Below, in pieces: positions 38,177-47,772 of a DNA stretch of 64,000 nucleotides. The notes under the pieces were generated by a model. It saw nothing but the letters and a program-made list of their open reading frames with translations. It searched no databases and had not been told where the DNA came from. Location: the NCBI GenBank assembly GCA_902567495.1, contig CACFMO010000001.1, forward strand, positions 1 through 64,000. The letters are read 5' to 3'. The position numbers and the translations under genes were made by a program. Source of the stretch: an uncultured Pelagibacteraceae bacterium (lineage in GTDB: Bacteria > Pseudomonadota > Alphaproteobacteria > Pelagibacterales > Pelagibacteraceae). Each line of letters opens with the position of its first letter. Within the stretch, counting starts at the first letter, position 1.

Positions 38177-40734
38177 TTTCTTCTCTTTTTTTTTGTTTTA
38201 TCGTATTCTTTTCTTTTTTCAATTAATATCAATGCTTCATCCATAGTTAATTCTGTAGGGTCTTTGTCTTCTGGTATAGTGGCATTCAGAGATTTATATT
38301 TAATATAAGGTCCATATTGACCCTTCATGATTCTTACTGGCTTCTTATCTTCAGGATGATCTCCAAGACTTTTAATTTCTGAAGAGGACATTCTACCTGG
38401 TTTTGCTTCTGAAATTAAAGTTATTGCTCTGTTAAGACCAATTGTAAATAGTTCATCCACGGTTTCTATCCGTGCAGATTTATTTGAACATTTTAAATAT
38501 GGTCCAAATCTACCGATGTTAATTGTTATGTCCTCGTTTATATCTGGATGCTTGCCTAAAACTTTTGGTAAAGAACATAAATATTTGGCTTTTTCTAAAT
38601 CAACATTTTCAATCGGAAGACCTTTGGGTATAGAAACATTTTTTAAATTTTCATTCTCTTTTTTCTTTTTACTTCGTCTCCTTTTATTTTCCATTGATGT
38701 ATCAATATCAATCTCAAATTGTAAATAAGGTCCAAATCTTCCATTTTTGAGAAATATATCTTTACCTAAATCATTTTGACCAATTAGTTTTGGTTCAGCT
38801 AAATTAACTTGTTGTGATGCTTTTGATTTTGATAAAGGCCGCGTAAATTTACACTCTGGATAATTAGAACATCCAATAAAAGCGCCACCTCTAAAACTAT
38901 TTTTAAGGCTTAGTTCACCTTTATCACAAACTTTACACTTTCTGTCTATAATATCATTATCATCTCTTTCAAAGACTAAATCACCTAAACTATCATTCAA
39001 TAAGTCCAAAACTTCTCTTGTTCTTTTTTCTTTAACCTGACCTACATTTGAATCAAAATCTTTCCAAAAACCTTCTAAAACCTTTATCCACTCAACTTTT
39101 CCACTTGTAATTTCATCTAATTGATTTTCTAAATCTGCGGTGAAATTATAATCAACATACTTTGTGAACAATTTTTCTAGAAAAGCAGATAATAATTTTC
39201 CTCTATCAGTTGGATGAAATCTTTTATTTAATAATTCAACATAATTTCTTGTAGACAAAACAGTTATTATACTTGCATAAGTAGATGGTCTACCTATTCC
39301 TAATTCTTCCATTTTTTTGACCAAACTAGCTTCAGAATATCTTGGAGGAGGATCTGTAAAATGCTGATCATCAATTAGTTCCTTTATATCAATTTTATCT
39401 CCAATCTTTACATCAGGTAAAATATTTTTAAGATCTTCATCCTTTTCTTCAAATTTATAAACTTTTAAAAAACCTTCAAATTTAACTGTTGATCCGTTAG
39501 CTTTAAATCCAATTTTTTTATCAGGAGACTCTATTATGATACTTTTCCTATCAAATTCTGCTGGTGTCATTTGAGATGAAAGAGCTCTATTCCAAATTAA
39601 TTCATATAGTTTTGACTGGTCAGTGCTTAAATATTTTTTCATATCAATTGGCTTTTTGGTAATATCGGTGGGTCTTATAGCTTCGTGTGCCTCCTGAGCA
39701 TTTTTAGCTTTTTTTCCAGTGTAACTATTAGGATTTTCTGGAAGATATTTTTTCCCATGCATTTTGTTTATAAAGCCTCTAAAATCTTCAATAGCATCTT
39801 TAGAAATCTGAGTTCCGTCTGTTCTCATGTATGTTATAAGTCCAACAGTATCCCCCTCAATATCAATTCCTTGGTAAAGTCTTTGAGCGATTTGCATAGT
39901 TCTTGATGCACCAAATCCAAATTTACCGGACGCAGTTTGTTGTAAAGTTGATGTTGTGAAAGGCGCCAATGGGTTTCTTTTATAAACTTTAGATGAAACA
40001 TCAGTTATTTTATAAGATTTAGATTTTATCACTTTTAAAGCATTCTCCGACTCAGCTTTTTTCTTAAAAGAAAACTTCTCAATCTTTTCGTTATTAAAAA
40101 TTGAAAGTTTAGATTTTATAATTTTGTCATGATTTTTAAAGTCACACGAAATTGTCCAAAATTCTTGTGGTTTAAAAAGCTCAATCTCATGTTCACGTTC
40201 AGTCACTAGTCTAAGAGCCACCGATTGAACTCGGCCCGCTGATTTTGAACCTGGAAGTTTTGTCCACAAAATTGGAGATATATTGAATCCAACAAGGTAA
40301 TCTAAAGCCCTTCTTGCCATGTATGCATTGACAAGAAGAGATTCTATTTCTCTAGGATTATTTATACCGTTAGTAACTGCTTTTTTTGTAATTTCATTAA
40401 ATACAACTCTTTCAACTTTTTTTCCTTTTAAAAGTTTTCGACTCTCTAAAATTTCTCTTACGTGCCAAGCAATAGCCTCGCCCTCTCTATCAGGGTCAGT
40501 TGCTAGTATAATTTTTTCTGAGTCAGCAGCTGCATCTGCAATTTCTTTTACGTATTTTTTTGAAAATGTATCTAGTTCCCATTCCATTTTAAAATTGTTA
40601 GATGGATCTACAGAACCGTTTTTAGAAGGCAGATCTCTTACATGACCATAACTTGCCAATACTTTATAATTTTTACCCAAGTATTTATTTATGGTTTTTG
40701 CTTTTGCGGGACTTTCTACAATAACAAGATTCAT
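38173..40734 (-). CDS. topA: DNA topoisomerase I
   Basis: This 853-residue type IA topoisomerase relaxes negative supercoils. It has a TOPRIM domain at the N-terminus (MNLVIVESPAKAKTI; DPDREGEAIAWH) and active-site Tyr302 in GLITYMRTDG. One four-Cys zinc ribbon (CKVCDKGEL...GCSNYPEC) and glycine-rich C-terminal repeats (NGRFGPYLQ, IGRFGPYLK, KGQYGPYIK) follow. The ATG at 40734 matches the family start; a TTG at 40755 is possible but would add seven non-conserved residues. plsY lies 64 bases upstream, and dprA, usually in between, is absent. Confidence 0.98.
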   Translation of the reverse strand: MNLVIVESPAKAKTINKYLGKNYKVLASYGHVRDLPSKNGSVDPSNNFKMEWELDTFSKKYVKEIADAAADSEKIILATDPDREGEAIAWHVREILESRKLLKGKKVERVVFNEITKKAVTNGINNPREIESLLVNAYMARRALDYLVGFNISPILWTKLPGSKSAGRVQSVALRLVTEREHEIELFKPQEFWTISCDFKNHDKIIKSKLSIFNNEKIEKFSFKKKAESENALKVIKSKSYKITDVSSKVYKRNPLAPFTTSTLQQTASGKFGFGASRTMQIAQRLYQGIDIEGDTVGLITYMRTDGTQISKDAIEDFRGFINKMHGKKYLPENPNSYTGKKAKNAQEAHEAIRPTDITKKPIDMKKYLSTDQSKLYELIWNRALSSQMTPAEFDRKSIIIESPDKKIGFKANGSTVKFEGFLKVYKFEEKDEDLKNILPDVKIGDKIDIKELIDDQHFTDPPPRYSEASLVKKMEELGIGRPSTYASIITVLSTRNYVELLNKRFHPTDRGKLLSAFLEKLFTKYVDYNFTADLENQLDEITSGKVEWIKVLEGFWKDFDSNVGQVKEKRTREVLDLLNDSLGDLVFERDDNDIIDRKCKVCDKGELSLKNSFRGGAFIGCSNYPECKFTRPLSKSKASQQVNLAEPKLIGQNDLGKDIFLKNGRFGPYLQFEIDIDTSMENKRRRSKKKKENENLKNVSIPKGLPIENVDLEKAKYLCSLPKVLGKHPDINEDITINIGRFGPYLKCSNKSARIETVDELFTIGLNRAITLISEAKPGRMSSSEIKSLGDHPEDKKPVRIMKGQYGPYIKYKSLNATIPEDKDPTELTMDEALILIEKRKEYDKTKKKRRK

Positions 40735-40798
40735 TATTATTGATCTTACTGTCAAAAATAAAGCTGTTTGTCAAATCGATGTGAAATAAGTGTTGATT

Positions 40799-41380
40799 TT
40801 AAAGTTTAATTTTATCCTCAGATTTATTTTTTATTCTGACAATGTTCTGTCTATGAGTATACAAGATAATAATAAAAGTAATAAATAAATAGCTTGTTAA
40901 TTCAAAATTATTATTTAAAAAAGAAATTAAAAATACAATCATTGTCGACAGAATTGAAGATAAAGAAGAATATTTTGAAACTATTGAAATTAAAATCCAA
41001 GATACACAAAAAGTAATACCTAAATTTAAGGATAAAATAAATATTATACCAAGGTAAGTTGCTACTCCTTTTCCACCTTTAAATTTAAGCCAAACAGGAA
41101 ATATATGACCTAAAAATGCAGCAAGTGAAGATAGATAAATTAAATCTGTAAAATATTCTCTCGTTATAAGAATTGGTATAATACCTTTTGATACATCTAA
41201 AAATAAAGTAAGACCAGCAACTTTTTTATTCCCTGTTCTTAAAACGTTCGTTGCTCCAATATTCTTTGAACCTATTTTTCTTAAATCTTTATTTAAAAAA
41301 ATCTTTGTAAGTATTAAACCGAATGGTATAGAACCTGATAAATAAGATGCAATAAATACTATGACTATTTCGGTTGTCAC
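40799..41380 (-). CDS. plsY: Glycerol-3-phosphate acyltransferase PlsY
   Basis: This 193-residue inner-membrane enzyme acylates glycerol-3-phosphate from acyl-phosphate, the first membrane phospholipid step. It pairs with PlsX, encoded at 60630. Family motifs are SYLSGSIPFG (motif 1), GSKNIGATNVLRTG and FKGGKGVAT (motif 3), with about five membrane spans. The start is GTG at 41380, forming a GTGA overlap with the pyrX stop. Confidence 0.96.
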   Translation of the reverse strand: MTTEIVIVFIASYLSGSIPFGLILTKIFLNKDLRKIGSKNIGATNVLRTGNKKVAGLTLFLDVSKGIIPILITREYFTDLIYLSSLAAFLGHIFPVWLKFKGGKGVATYLGIIFILSLNLGITFCVSWILISIVSKYSSLSSILSTMIVFLISFLNNNFELTSYLFITFIIILYTHRQNIVRIKNKSEDKIKL

Positions 41381-42669
41381 TGTAAACTAAAAACGCTTTC
41401 TCCCTTAAGATAAGTCATTAAAACTTTTCCTTGAAGCTTTCTATTTTCTATAGCGGCATTTTTAGATTTAGATTTCAATTTTGACACATCGACCTTCCAA
41501 GGCTCATTTAGGTCAAAAATACATAAATCAGCGTCTGATCCCTTTTTTAAATTACCTTTATTAATCTTTAATATTCTAGCTGGATTACAAGTTATAGTTT
41601 CTATAATTTTTTTTAATGGTAGTGACTGATTATGGTAAAGCTCAAGTGCTAATGGAAGAAGAGTTTCAATACCAATAGATCCTTCTGCAGCTTGTGCAAA
41701 AGGAAGTCTTTTACTTTCCTCATCTTCAGGTTTGTGATCAGATACAATTACATCTATATATCCATCTTTAATTCCCTTAATCAAAGCTTTTCTATCATCT
41801 TCTTTTCTTAAAGGCGGAGATACTTTCATAAAAGTTTTAAAATCACCAATATCGTTTTCGTTAAGTGAGAGATTGTTGATTGAAACACCCGCTGAAAATT
41901 TTACACCTTCTTTTTTATATTTTTTAATTACCTCAACTGATTTTGCAGATGATAGCTGAGATATATGATATCTACACGGATATTCTCCCAAAAGTGACAG
42001 ATCTCTCTCAATTATAATTTTTTCTGCAATATCAGGTATACCTTGCAAACCAAGTCTAGTAGAAATTTCTCCTTCACTAATGCATCTGCCTTTAGATAAT
42101 TCTTGATCTTCAGGATGTTGCATAACTAGTACATCAAGATCAGAAGCATAATTCATAATTCTGGACATAATTTCAGAGTTTTGGATAGTTTTTGTTGCAT
42201 CAGTAAAACCAATGATGCCTTTTTTAGATAACAATCCAAATTCAGTCATTAGTTTCCCCCCCATGTTTCTAGTAAGTGTAGCAGCAGGAAAGATATTTAT
42301 ACCTGACTTATCTCTTCCTCTTCTTAAAATAAAATCTACCATTGATACGTTGTCAATTGCTGGACTGGTATTTGGCATAGAAACCACAGATGTTACACCA
42401 CCTGAGAGTGCCGCGTTACTTAAACTTCTAAAATTTTCTTTATATTCAAAACCAGGTTCACCTACAAAAACTTTCATATCTACAATGCCGGGTATTAAAA
42501 CTTTACTTTTTAAATCTATCTTTTCTGATGTTTTTGGAATATTTTCTTTATTAACTTTTTTACCTACAGCTTTAATTTTACCATTTGCATCTACTATTAA
42601 ACCTCCAATTTCATCTATACCTTGTGAAGGATCTATTATTCTAGCATTAATAAAATATTTTTCTTTCAT
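41377..42669 (-). CDS. pyrX: Dihydroorotase-like protein without the HxH metal motif (PyrX type)
   Basis: This 430-residue amidohydrolase-fold protein is clearly of the class I dihydroorotase family (GEPGFEYKENF; GGVTSVVSMPNTSPAIDN; SDHKPEDEE). The expected D-x-H-x-H of the binuclear metal site reads D64-M65-K66-V67-F68, so both His ligands are gone. Later His positions (QHPED, YHISQ, SDHKP) remain. In Pseudomonas, a comparable inactive homologue next to pyrB is structural, holding aspartate carbamoyltransferase together. The pyrB gene ends 2 bases upstream, which supports that role. A catalytic PyrC must be encoded elsewhere. Confidence 0.9.
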   Translation of the reverse strand: MKEKYFINARIIDPSQGIDEIGGLIVDANGKIKAVGKKVNKENIPKTSEKIDLKSKVLIPGIVDMKVFVGEPGFEYKENFRSLSNAALSGGVTSVVSMPNTSPAIDNVSMVDFILRRGRDKSGINIFPAATLTRNMGGKLMTEFGLLSKKGIIGFTDATKTIQNSEIMSRIMNYASDLDVLVMQHPEDQELSKGRCISEGEISTRLGLQGIPDIAEKIIIERDLSLLGEYPCRYHISQLSSAKSVEVIKKYKKEGVKFSAGVSINNLSLNENDIGDFKTFMKVSPPLRKEDDRKALIKGIKDGYIDVIVSDHKPEDEESKRLPFAQAAEGSIGIETLLPLALELYHNQSLPLKKIIETITCNPARILKINKGNLKKGSDADLCIFDLNEPWKVDVSKLKSKSKNAAIENRKLQGKVLMTYLKGESVFSLQ

Positions 42670-42671
42670 TA

Positions 42672-43616
42672 TTATTTACAATATAATTTTAAGCATGCCA
42701 TTCTCACAGCAACACCTAGCTCAACTTGCTCCTTTACCAAACTAACATTTATATCATCAGCGAGTTTAGTATCTATTTCAACGCCTCTATTCATTGGACC
42801 AGGATGCATAATTAAAGCATCCTTTTTAGCTAATTTTAATTTATCAGGAGTTAATCCAAAATATTCATAGTATTCTCTTTTTGATGGTAAAAACGAACCA
42901 GTCATTCTCTCATTTTGCAGCCTTAACATCATTACTATGTCACAGGATGCTAATCCTTCTCTCATATTTGTAAATCCTTTTACTCCAAGTTTACTTATTG
43001 AATTAGGTAATAAAGTTTTTGGCGCAATTACATTTACCTCAGCACCTAACATATTTAACAAATATATATTTGATCTAGCTACCCTTGAGTGAAGAATATC
43101 ACCACAAATTGCAATTTTTAAACCTTCAATTTTTCCTTTTCTATTAATAATTGTTAACGCGTCTAATAATGCCTGGGTTGGATGTTCTCTTAAACCATCG
43201 CCAGCGTTTATAACAGTACAATTTACTTTTTGAGAAAGAAGGTTAGGGGCCCCAGAGTCTTGGTGTCTAACAACTATAATATCTGGATGCATCGCGTTTA
43301 GAGACATTGCTGTGTCTAATATTGTTTCACCTTTTTTTAGAGAAGAGTTACCAACATTCATTGTCATAACATCTGCTCCCAATCTTTTTCCAGCCAGTTC
43401 AAAGGAGCTTTGAGTTCTCGTAGACGGTTCAAAAAAAAGATTAATTTGAGTTTTTCCTCTTAATAAATCTAGTTTCTTGGATGCACTTCTATTTAACTTT
43501 ATAAAGTTTTTTGCTTCGTCAAGTATTAGGTTAGCTTCTTGAATAGATAAATTTTGGATACCCAGAAGATGTTTCTGGATTTTTTTAATAGCTGAAAATT
43601 TTTTAACGATCGCCAT
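42672..43616 (-). CDS. pyrB: Aspartate carbamoyltransferase catalytic subunit
   Basis: This 314-residue enzyme makes carbamoyl-aspartate, the first committed step of pyrimidine synthesis. The carbamoyl-phosphate site [13 protein letters not shown] (STRT at 65-68), the HPTQALLDA loop and HPGPMNRG near the C-terminus are intact. No regulatory subunit gene (pyrI) is near; its partner is probably the adjacent PyrX. It heads a minus-strand unit pyrB-pyrX-plsY-topA. Confidence 0.98.
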   Translation of the reverse strand: MAIVKKFSAIKKIQKHLLGIQNLSIQEANLILDEAKNFIKLNRSASKKLDLLRGKTQINLFFEPSTRTQSSFELAGKRLGADVMTMNVGNSSLKKGETILDTAMSLNAMHPDIIVVRHQDSGAPNLLSQKVNCTVINAGDGLREHPTQALLDALTIINRKGKIEGLKIAICGDILHSRVARSNIYLLNMLGAEVNVIAPKTLLPNSISKLGVKGFTNMREGLASCDIVMMLRLQNERMTGSFLPSKREYYEYFGLTPDKLKLAKKDALIMHPGPMNRGVEIDTKLADDINVSLVKEQVELGVAVRMACLKLYCK

Positions 43617-43626
43617 TAAAATTAAC

Positions 43627-43655
43627 TCTATAGGCCTTTTGCACTATATAAGCAA
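43627..43655 (-). promoter_or_regulatory. Candidate pyrB promoter
   Basis: On the minus strand TTGCTT (43655-43650) and TATAGA (43632-43627) are 17 bases apart. The predicted start lies only about 5 bases before the pyrB ATG. The -35 falls within the left arm of an 8-base inverted repeat (43645-43652 and 43668-43675). Confidence 0.35.
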
Positions 43656-43675
43656 GTTATTTATCTTCTTATATA
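43645..43675. other. Inverted repeat between ruvX and pyrB
   Basis: TATATAAG (43645-43652) is the exact reverse complement of CTTATATA (43668-43675), with 15 bases between. It covers the last codons and stop of ruvX and touches the candidate -35 of pyrB. It could be an operator for the pyr unit or a terminator of ruvX. Confidence 0.35.
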
Positions 43676-44116
43676 ATCGATTGCACCCTGCAATATAAAG
43701 GAAGCAGCATTTTCATCTAATTTTTCAACTTTTTTTGATACATTAATGTCTAAATTACTCGATAAATTAAAAGCACCCTGACTTGACAATCTTTCGTCCC
43801 ACATGCTGACAGGTACTGAAACATTATTTGATATATACCTAGCAAAATCCTTGGCTGATTGGGCAGAGGGACCACTGGAACCATCCATATTGATTGGATT
43901 TCCTATAATGATTCCTTTTATGTCATTTTCAATGATAATACCTTGAAACTCATTGATAAAATTTGAATTATTTTTTTTTATAATTGTTTTTAAAGGAGTC
44001 GAGACAAGTTTATCCTCATCAGATATCGCTAAACCAACACGATTTTTACCAGGATCAACACCTAATAATCTTGATTTTTTTCCAATTGATTTCTTAAAAT
44101 CTTCAATATCTAACAT
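43661..44116 (-). CDS. ruvX: YqgF/RuvX family nuclease (putative pre-16S rRNA nuclease)
   Basis: This 151-residue RNase H-fold protein has the conserved LLGVDPGKNRVGLAIS motif with catalytic-type Asp21, GNPINMDGS and WDERLSSQ. The family was annotated as a Holliday junction resolvase and is now linked to 16S rRNA 5' end maturation. It is divergent from gatC. Its promoter places the start of transcription at or next to the ATG. Confidence 0.92.
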   Translation of the reverse strand: MLDIEDFKKSIGKKSRLLGVDPGKNRVGLAISDEDKLVSTPLKTIIKKNNSNFINEFQGIIIENDIKGIIIGNPINMDGSSGPSAQSAKDFARYISNNVSVPVSMWDERLSSQGAFNLSSNLDINVSKKVEKLDENAASFILQGAIDYIRR

Positions 44117-44122
44117 GAATAT

Positions 44123-44150
44123 GTTATATTTTACTTCACTTTCTAATCAA
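44123..44150 (-). promoter_or_regulatory. ruvX promoter, probably leaderless
   Basis: On the minus strand TTGATT (44150-44145) and TATAAC (44128-44123) are 16 bases apart. The -10 matches consensus at 5 of 6. The distance from the -10 to the ATG (A at 44116) is 6 bases between, so transcription would begin at the start codon itself. Confidence 0.45.
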
Positions 44151-44169
44151 ACTAAAACATAGTTTATAG

Positions 44170-44457
44170 ATGCCGATAGATAAAAGCCAAGTAAAAAAAG
44201 TAGCAAAATTATCGAGAATTTCTTTAGATGATAGCAAGCTAGAGAGTTTATCAAAAGATTTAGTTTCAATACTTAACTTTGTGGAACAACTAAATAAATT
44301 AGATACAAATGAAATTAAACCTTTAACATCAATTATAGATAAATCTTTAGATACCAGAGATGATACCGTTAGTGATGGTCAAATTAAGGATCAAATACTA
44401 AAAAATTCTCCTGAAAAGAATGAGGACTTTTTTATTGTACCAAAGGTTGTTGATTAA
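44170..44457 (+). CDS. gatC: Glutamyl/aspartyl-tRNA amidotransferase subunit C
   Basis: This 95-residue GatC links GatA and GatB. KVAKLSRISL and LNFVEQLNKLDTNEIKP are the conserved helices, and RDD in the C-terminal part is typical. The gatC-gatA-gatB order is complete. The complex converts misacylated Glu-tRNA(Gln) (and Asp-tRNA(Asn)) to the correct form, implying no GlnRS in this organism. Confidence 0.97.
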   Translation: MPIDKSQVKKVAKLSRISLDDSKLESLSKDLVSILNFVEQLNKLDTNEIKPLTSIIDKSLDTRDDTVSDGQIKDQILKNSPEKNEDFFIVPKVVD

Positions 44458-44458
44458 A

Positions 44459-45916
44459 ATGAATGATTTAAACAATATTTCCTTATCTGAAATTATTAAA
44501 TTAGTTAAATCTAAAAAAATTTCCTCGCTAGAATTAGCAAATCATTTTATAAATAATATCAAAAAGGGGAAAAAACTTAATAGTTTTATTACCACTTGTT
44601 TTGACCAAACAATCAACGATTCGAAAAATTTTGATAAAAAACAAAATTTTGATGGCCTACTTCCAGGTATACCTATTGCTGTAAAAGATTTATTTTGTAC
44701 CAAAAATATTAAAACAACTGCTGGAAGTAAAATTTTGGAAAATTTTGTACCGACATATGAGTCCACGGTTACAAGTAATTTGTGGAAAGAAGGAGCAATT
44801 TTACTTGGTAAACTTAATTGTGATGAATTTGCCATGGGTTCTTCAAATGAAACAAGTTTTTTTGGAAATGTTTTAAACCCATTAGAAAATAATCTTGTCC
44901 CCGGTGGTTCTTCGGGAGGGTCTGCAACTGCATTGACTGCTAGTCTGACGCCAGCAACCATAGGAACTGACACTGGAGGTTCTATAAGACAACCTGCATC
45001 ATTTACAGGAACGGTAGGTTTAAAACCAACTTATGGACTATGTTCAAGGTGGGGAATAGTTGCTTTTGCTTCCTCTTTGGATCAAGCAGGACCAATGACA
45101 AAAAATGTAGAAGATTGCGCATTAATGTTAGAAGCAATGTCAGGTTATGATAAAAAAGACTCAACTTCCATCAACAGAAAAAAAGAAAACTATTCTAAAA
45201 ATTTAAAGAGAAGTATTAAAGGAATTAAAATTGGAATACCAAAAGAATACAGAGTAGATAATATGCCAAAAGAAATAGAACAGCTTTGGAAAAATGGAAT
45301 TGATATTTTAAAAAAATCTGGTGCAAAAATAATTGATATATCACTTCCTCATACAAAATACGCTTTACCAACTTATTATATTGTAGCTCCAGCAGAAGCA
45401 TCATCAAATTTAGCAAGATATGATGGTATTAAATATGGATACAGGTCAAAAAAGGGAAATAATTTAATTGAAATGTACGAACATACTAGAGCTGAAGGTT
45501 TCGGAGACGAGGTAAAAAGAAGAGTTTTAATTGGCACATATGTATTATCTTCAGGTTATTACGATGCCTATTATTTAAAAGCACAGAAAGTTAGAAAACT
45601 CATCAAAGGTGATTTTGATAATAGTTTTAAGGAAATTGATGCAATTTTAACTCCATCTACACCAAGTTCAGCTTTTAAAATAGGAGAAAAGGCTAACGAT
45701 CCAATTTCAATGTATCTAAATGATATATTTACTGTTCCTGTTAACCTAGCAGGATTACCAGCAATTTCTATACCAGCTGGAAAAGATCATAAAGGATACC
45801 CTTTAGGTCTACAATTAATATCAAAAGAATTAGAAGAGCAAAAAATTTTAAATATTGCTTTTGCAATGGAAAAAGAAATTGATTTTAAACAAACTTTAAA
45901 CAGATGGTGGGAATAG
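44459..45916 (+). CDS. gatA: Glutamyl/aspartyl-tRNA amidotransferase subunit A
   Basis: This 485-residue amidase-signature enzyme releases ammonia from glutamine or asparagine for the transamidation. The Ser-cisSer-Lys triad is Lys76 (AVKDLF), Ser151 (GGSSGGS) and Ser175 (DTGGSIRQPA). The ATG at 44459 begins 1 base after the gatC stop; the longer open frame from 44420 lies inside gatC and is rejected. Confidence 0.98.
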   Translation: MNDLNNISLSEIIKLVKSKKISSLELANHFINNIKKGKKLNSFITTCFDQTINDSKNFDKKQNFDGLLPGIPIAVKDLFCTKNIKTTAGSKILENFVPTYESTVTSNLWKEGAILLGKLNCDEFAMGSSNETSFFGNVLNPLENNLVPGGSSGGSATALTASLTPATIGTDTGGSIRQPASFTGTVGLKPTYGLCSRWGIVAFASSLDQAGPMTKNVEDCALMLEAMSGYDKKDSTSINRKKENYSKNLKRSIKGIKIGIPKEYRVDNMPKEIEQLWKNGIDILKKSGAKIIDISLPHTKYALPTYYIVAPAEASSNLARYDGIKYGYRSKKGNNLIEMYEHTRAEGFGDEVKRRVLIGTYVLSSGYYDAYYLKAQKVRKLIKGDFDNSFKEIDAILTPSTPSSAFKIGEKANDPISMYLNDIFTVPVNLAGLPAISIPAGKDHKGYPLGLQLISKELEEQKILNIAFAMEKEIDFKQTLNRWWE

Positions 45917-45919
45917 TAT

Positions 45920-47386
45920 ATGAAAGATAAGTTTGATTACTTTATAAAAACAGAAAATAATAAATGGGAAGTAATAATTGGGCTAGAAGTGCATGCTCAG
46001 GTCACATCTAAGTCAAAATTATTTTCTAGTTCATCTACTAAATTTGGTGAAAAACCAAATACTCAAGTTAGTTTAGTAGACTCGGCTTTCCCAGGAATGC
46101 TCCCTGTAATAAACAAATTTTGCATAGAGCAGGCTGTCAAAACTGGGTTAGGTTTAAATGCTAAAATTAATTTAAGGTCAATATTTGATAGAAAAAATTA
46201 TTTTTATGCTGATTTACCTGCAGGCTATCAAATTTCTCAATATAAAAATCCAATAGTTGGTGAGGGCTCAGTAACTCTTGATATGCCATACGGAACAAAA
46301 AAAGTCGGTATTGAAAGATTACATTTAGAACAAGATGCAGGAAAAAGTATCCATGATTTGAGTCCAGATAATACTTTTGTAGATTTGAACAGATCTGGAG
46401 TTGCATTAATGGAAATCGTAAGTAAACCAGATTTAAGGTCTCCCGACGAAGTCAACTCATACGTTAAAAAATTAAGAACTATAATGAGATATTTAGGAAC
46501 TTGTGATGGAAATATGCAGGAAGGTTCTTTAAGAGCTGATGTTAATGTTTCAGTCAGAAAAGAAGGTGAAAAAGCATTTGGAACTAGGTGTGAAATTAAA
46601 AACGTTAATTCAATAAAATTTATGGAAATGGCAATTGAATCTGAGGCAAAAAGACAGGTTGAGCTTCTAGAGTCAGGCAAAAAAATTATACAAGAAACTA
46701 GGCTTTTTGATACAAAAAAGAATGAAACCAGATCAATGAGATCAAAAGAAGAAGCCCATGACTATAGATATTTTCCTGACCCAGATTTATTGCCACTAGA
46801 AATCAAACAAAGTTTTGTAGATGATTTAAAAAATAAATTACCAGAGCTACCGGATAAAAAAAAAGAAAGATTTATAAATAAATTTAAACTAACCCCTTAT
46901 GAAGCAAATGTATTAATTTCAGAAAATAATATATCTGAATATTTTGAAGAGGTGATAAAAACCGCAGATATAAAACTTGCAAAAAATTGGATTATTGTAG
47001 AATTGTTTGCTGTTTTAAATGATAAAAATTTAGATATTAAAGACTCTCCTGTTTCATCAAAGAATTTAGCAAACTTAGTAAATTCAATTAGTTCTGGTGA
47101 AATTTCAGGTAAAATTGCCAAAAAAGTATTTGAACTAATGGTTCAGTCAGGTGATGAACCATCAAAAATTATTCAAGATAAGGGACTTCAGCAACAAAGT
47201 GATCCAAAAAAGTTACAAAAAATAGTTCAAAAAGTTCTCGAAAAAAATTTAGATAAAATTACTCAGTATAAAGCTGGAAAAGAAAAACTTTACGGTTTTT
47301 TTGTTGGTGAAGTAATGAAAGCGTCTTCTGGGAAGGCAAATCCTAAATTAGTTAACGATATTCTTAAAAAAGAGCTTAAAAAATGA
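45920..47386 (+). CDS. gatB: Glutamyl/aspartyl-tRNA amidotransferase subunit B
   Basis: This 488-residue kinase-like subunit phosphorylates the misacylated tRNA and accepts ammonia. It contains [29 protein letters not shown], and the [15 protein letters not shown] segment. The C-terminal YqeY-like tail binds tRNA. It has the normal length and overlaps acpS by 4 bases. Confidence 0.98.
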   Translation: MKDKFDYFIKTENNKWEVIIGLEVHAQVTSKSKLFSSSSTKFGEKPNTQVSLVDSAFPGMLPVINKFCIEQAVKTGLGLNAKINLRSIFDRKNYFYADLPAGYQISQYKNPIVGEGSVTLDMPYGTKKVGIERLHLEQDAGKSIHDLSPDNTFVDLNRSGVALMEIVSKPDLRSPDEVNSYVKKLRTIMRYLGTCDGNMQEGSLRADVNVSVRKEGEKAFGTRCEIKNVNSIKFMEMAIESEAKRQVELLESGKKIIQETRLFDTKKNETRSMRSKEEAHDYRYFPDPDLLPLEIKQSFVDDLKNKLPELPDKKKERFINKFKLTPYEANVLISENNISEYFEEVIKTADIKLAKNWIIVELFAVLNDKNLDIKDSPVSSKNLANLVNSISSGEISGKIAKKVFELMVQSGDEPSKIIQDKGLQQQSDPKKLQKIVQKVLEKNLDKITQYKAGKEKLYGFFVGEVMKASSGKANPKLVNDILKKELKK

Positions 47387-47769
47387 ACATATTTGGAATT
47401 GGCACTGACATAGTTAATATTAAAAGAATTCAAAATTCATTAAAAAAAAACAAGAATTTTAAAAAAAGAATATTTACTAAATTTGAAACTAAAATATGTG
47501 AAAAAAGAGCTAACAAAATTAATTGTTTTGCCAAAAGATTTGCTGCTAAAGAAGCCTTATTTAAAGCACTAGGCATTCATAATAAACTTAGTTTTCTAGA
47601 TGTTGAGGTTAAAAATAATATATCAGGACTTCCTAATTTTCAAATAAAAGGAAATTCTTTGAAAAATTTAAAGAAAATTTTTAAAAATAGAAAATTTAAA
47701 ATTCATTTATCTCTTTCGGATGATGAACCATGGGCCGTCGCTTCGGTTATTATATTTATATATAAATAA
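47383..47769 (+). CDS. acpS: Holo-[acyl-carrier-protein] synthase
   Basis: This 128-residue trimeric enzyme transfers phosphopantetheine from CoA to acyl carrier protein. [12 protein letters not shown] contains the Mg2+-ligand Asp9, and [13 protein letters not shown] contains the second Glu. The C-terminus is shorter than some homologues. It begins the acpS-lepB-rnc-recO unit, a common alphaproteobacterial order that here lacks era. Confidence 0.96.
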   Translation: MNIFGIGTDIVNIKRIQNSLKKNKNFKKRIFTKFETKICEKRANKINCFAKRFAAKEALFKALGIHNKLSFLDVEVKNNISGLPNFQIKGNSLKNLKKIFKNRKFKIHLSLSDDEPWAVASVIIFIYK

Positions 47770-47772
47770 TTT

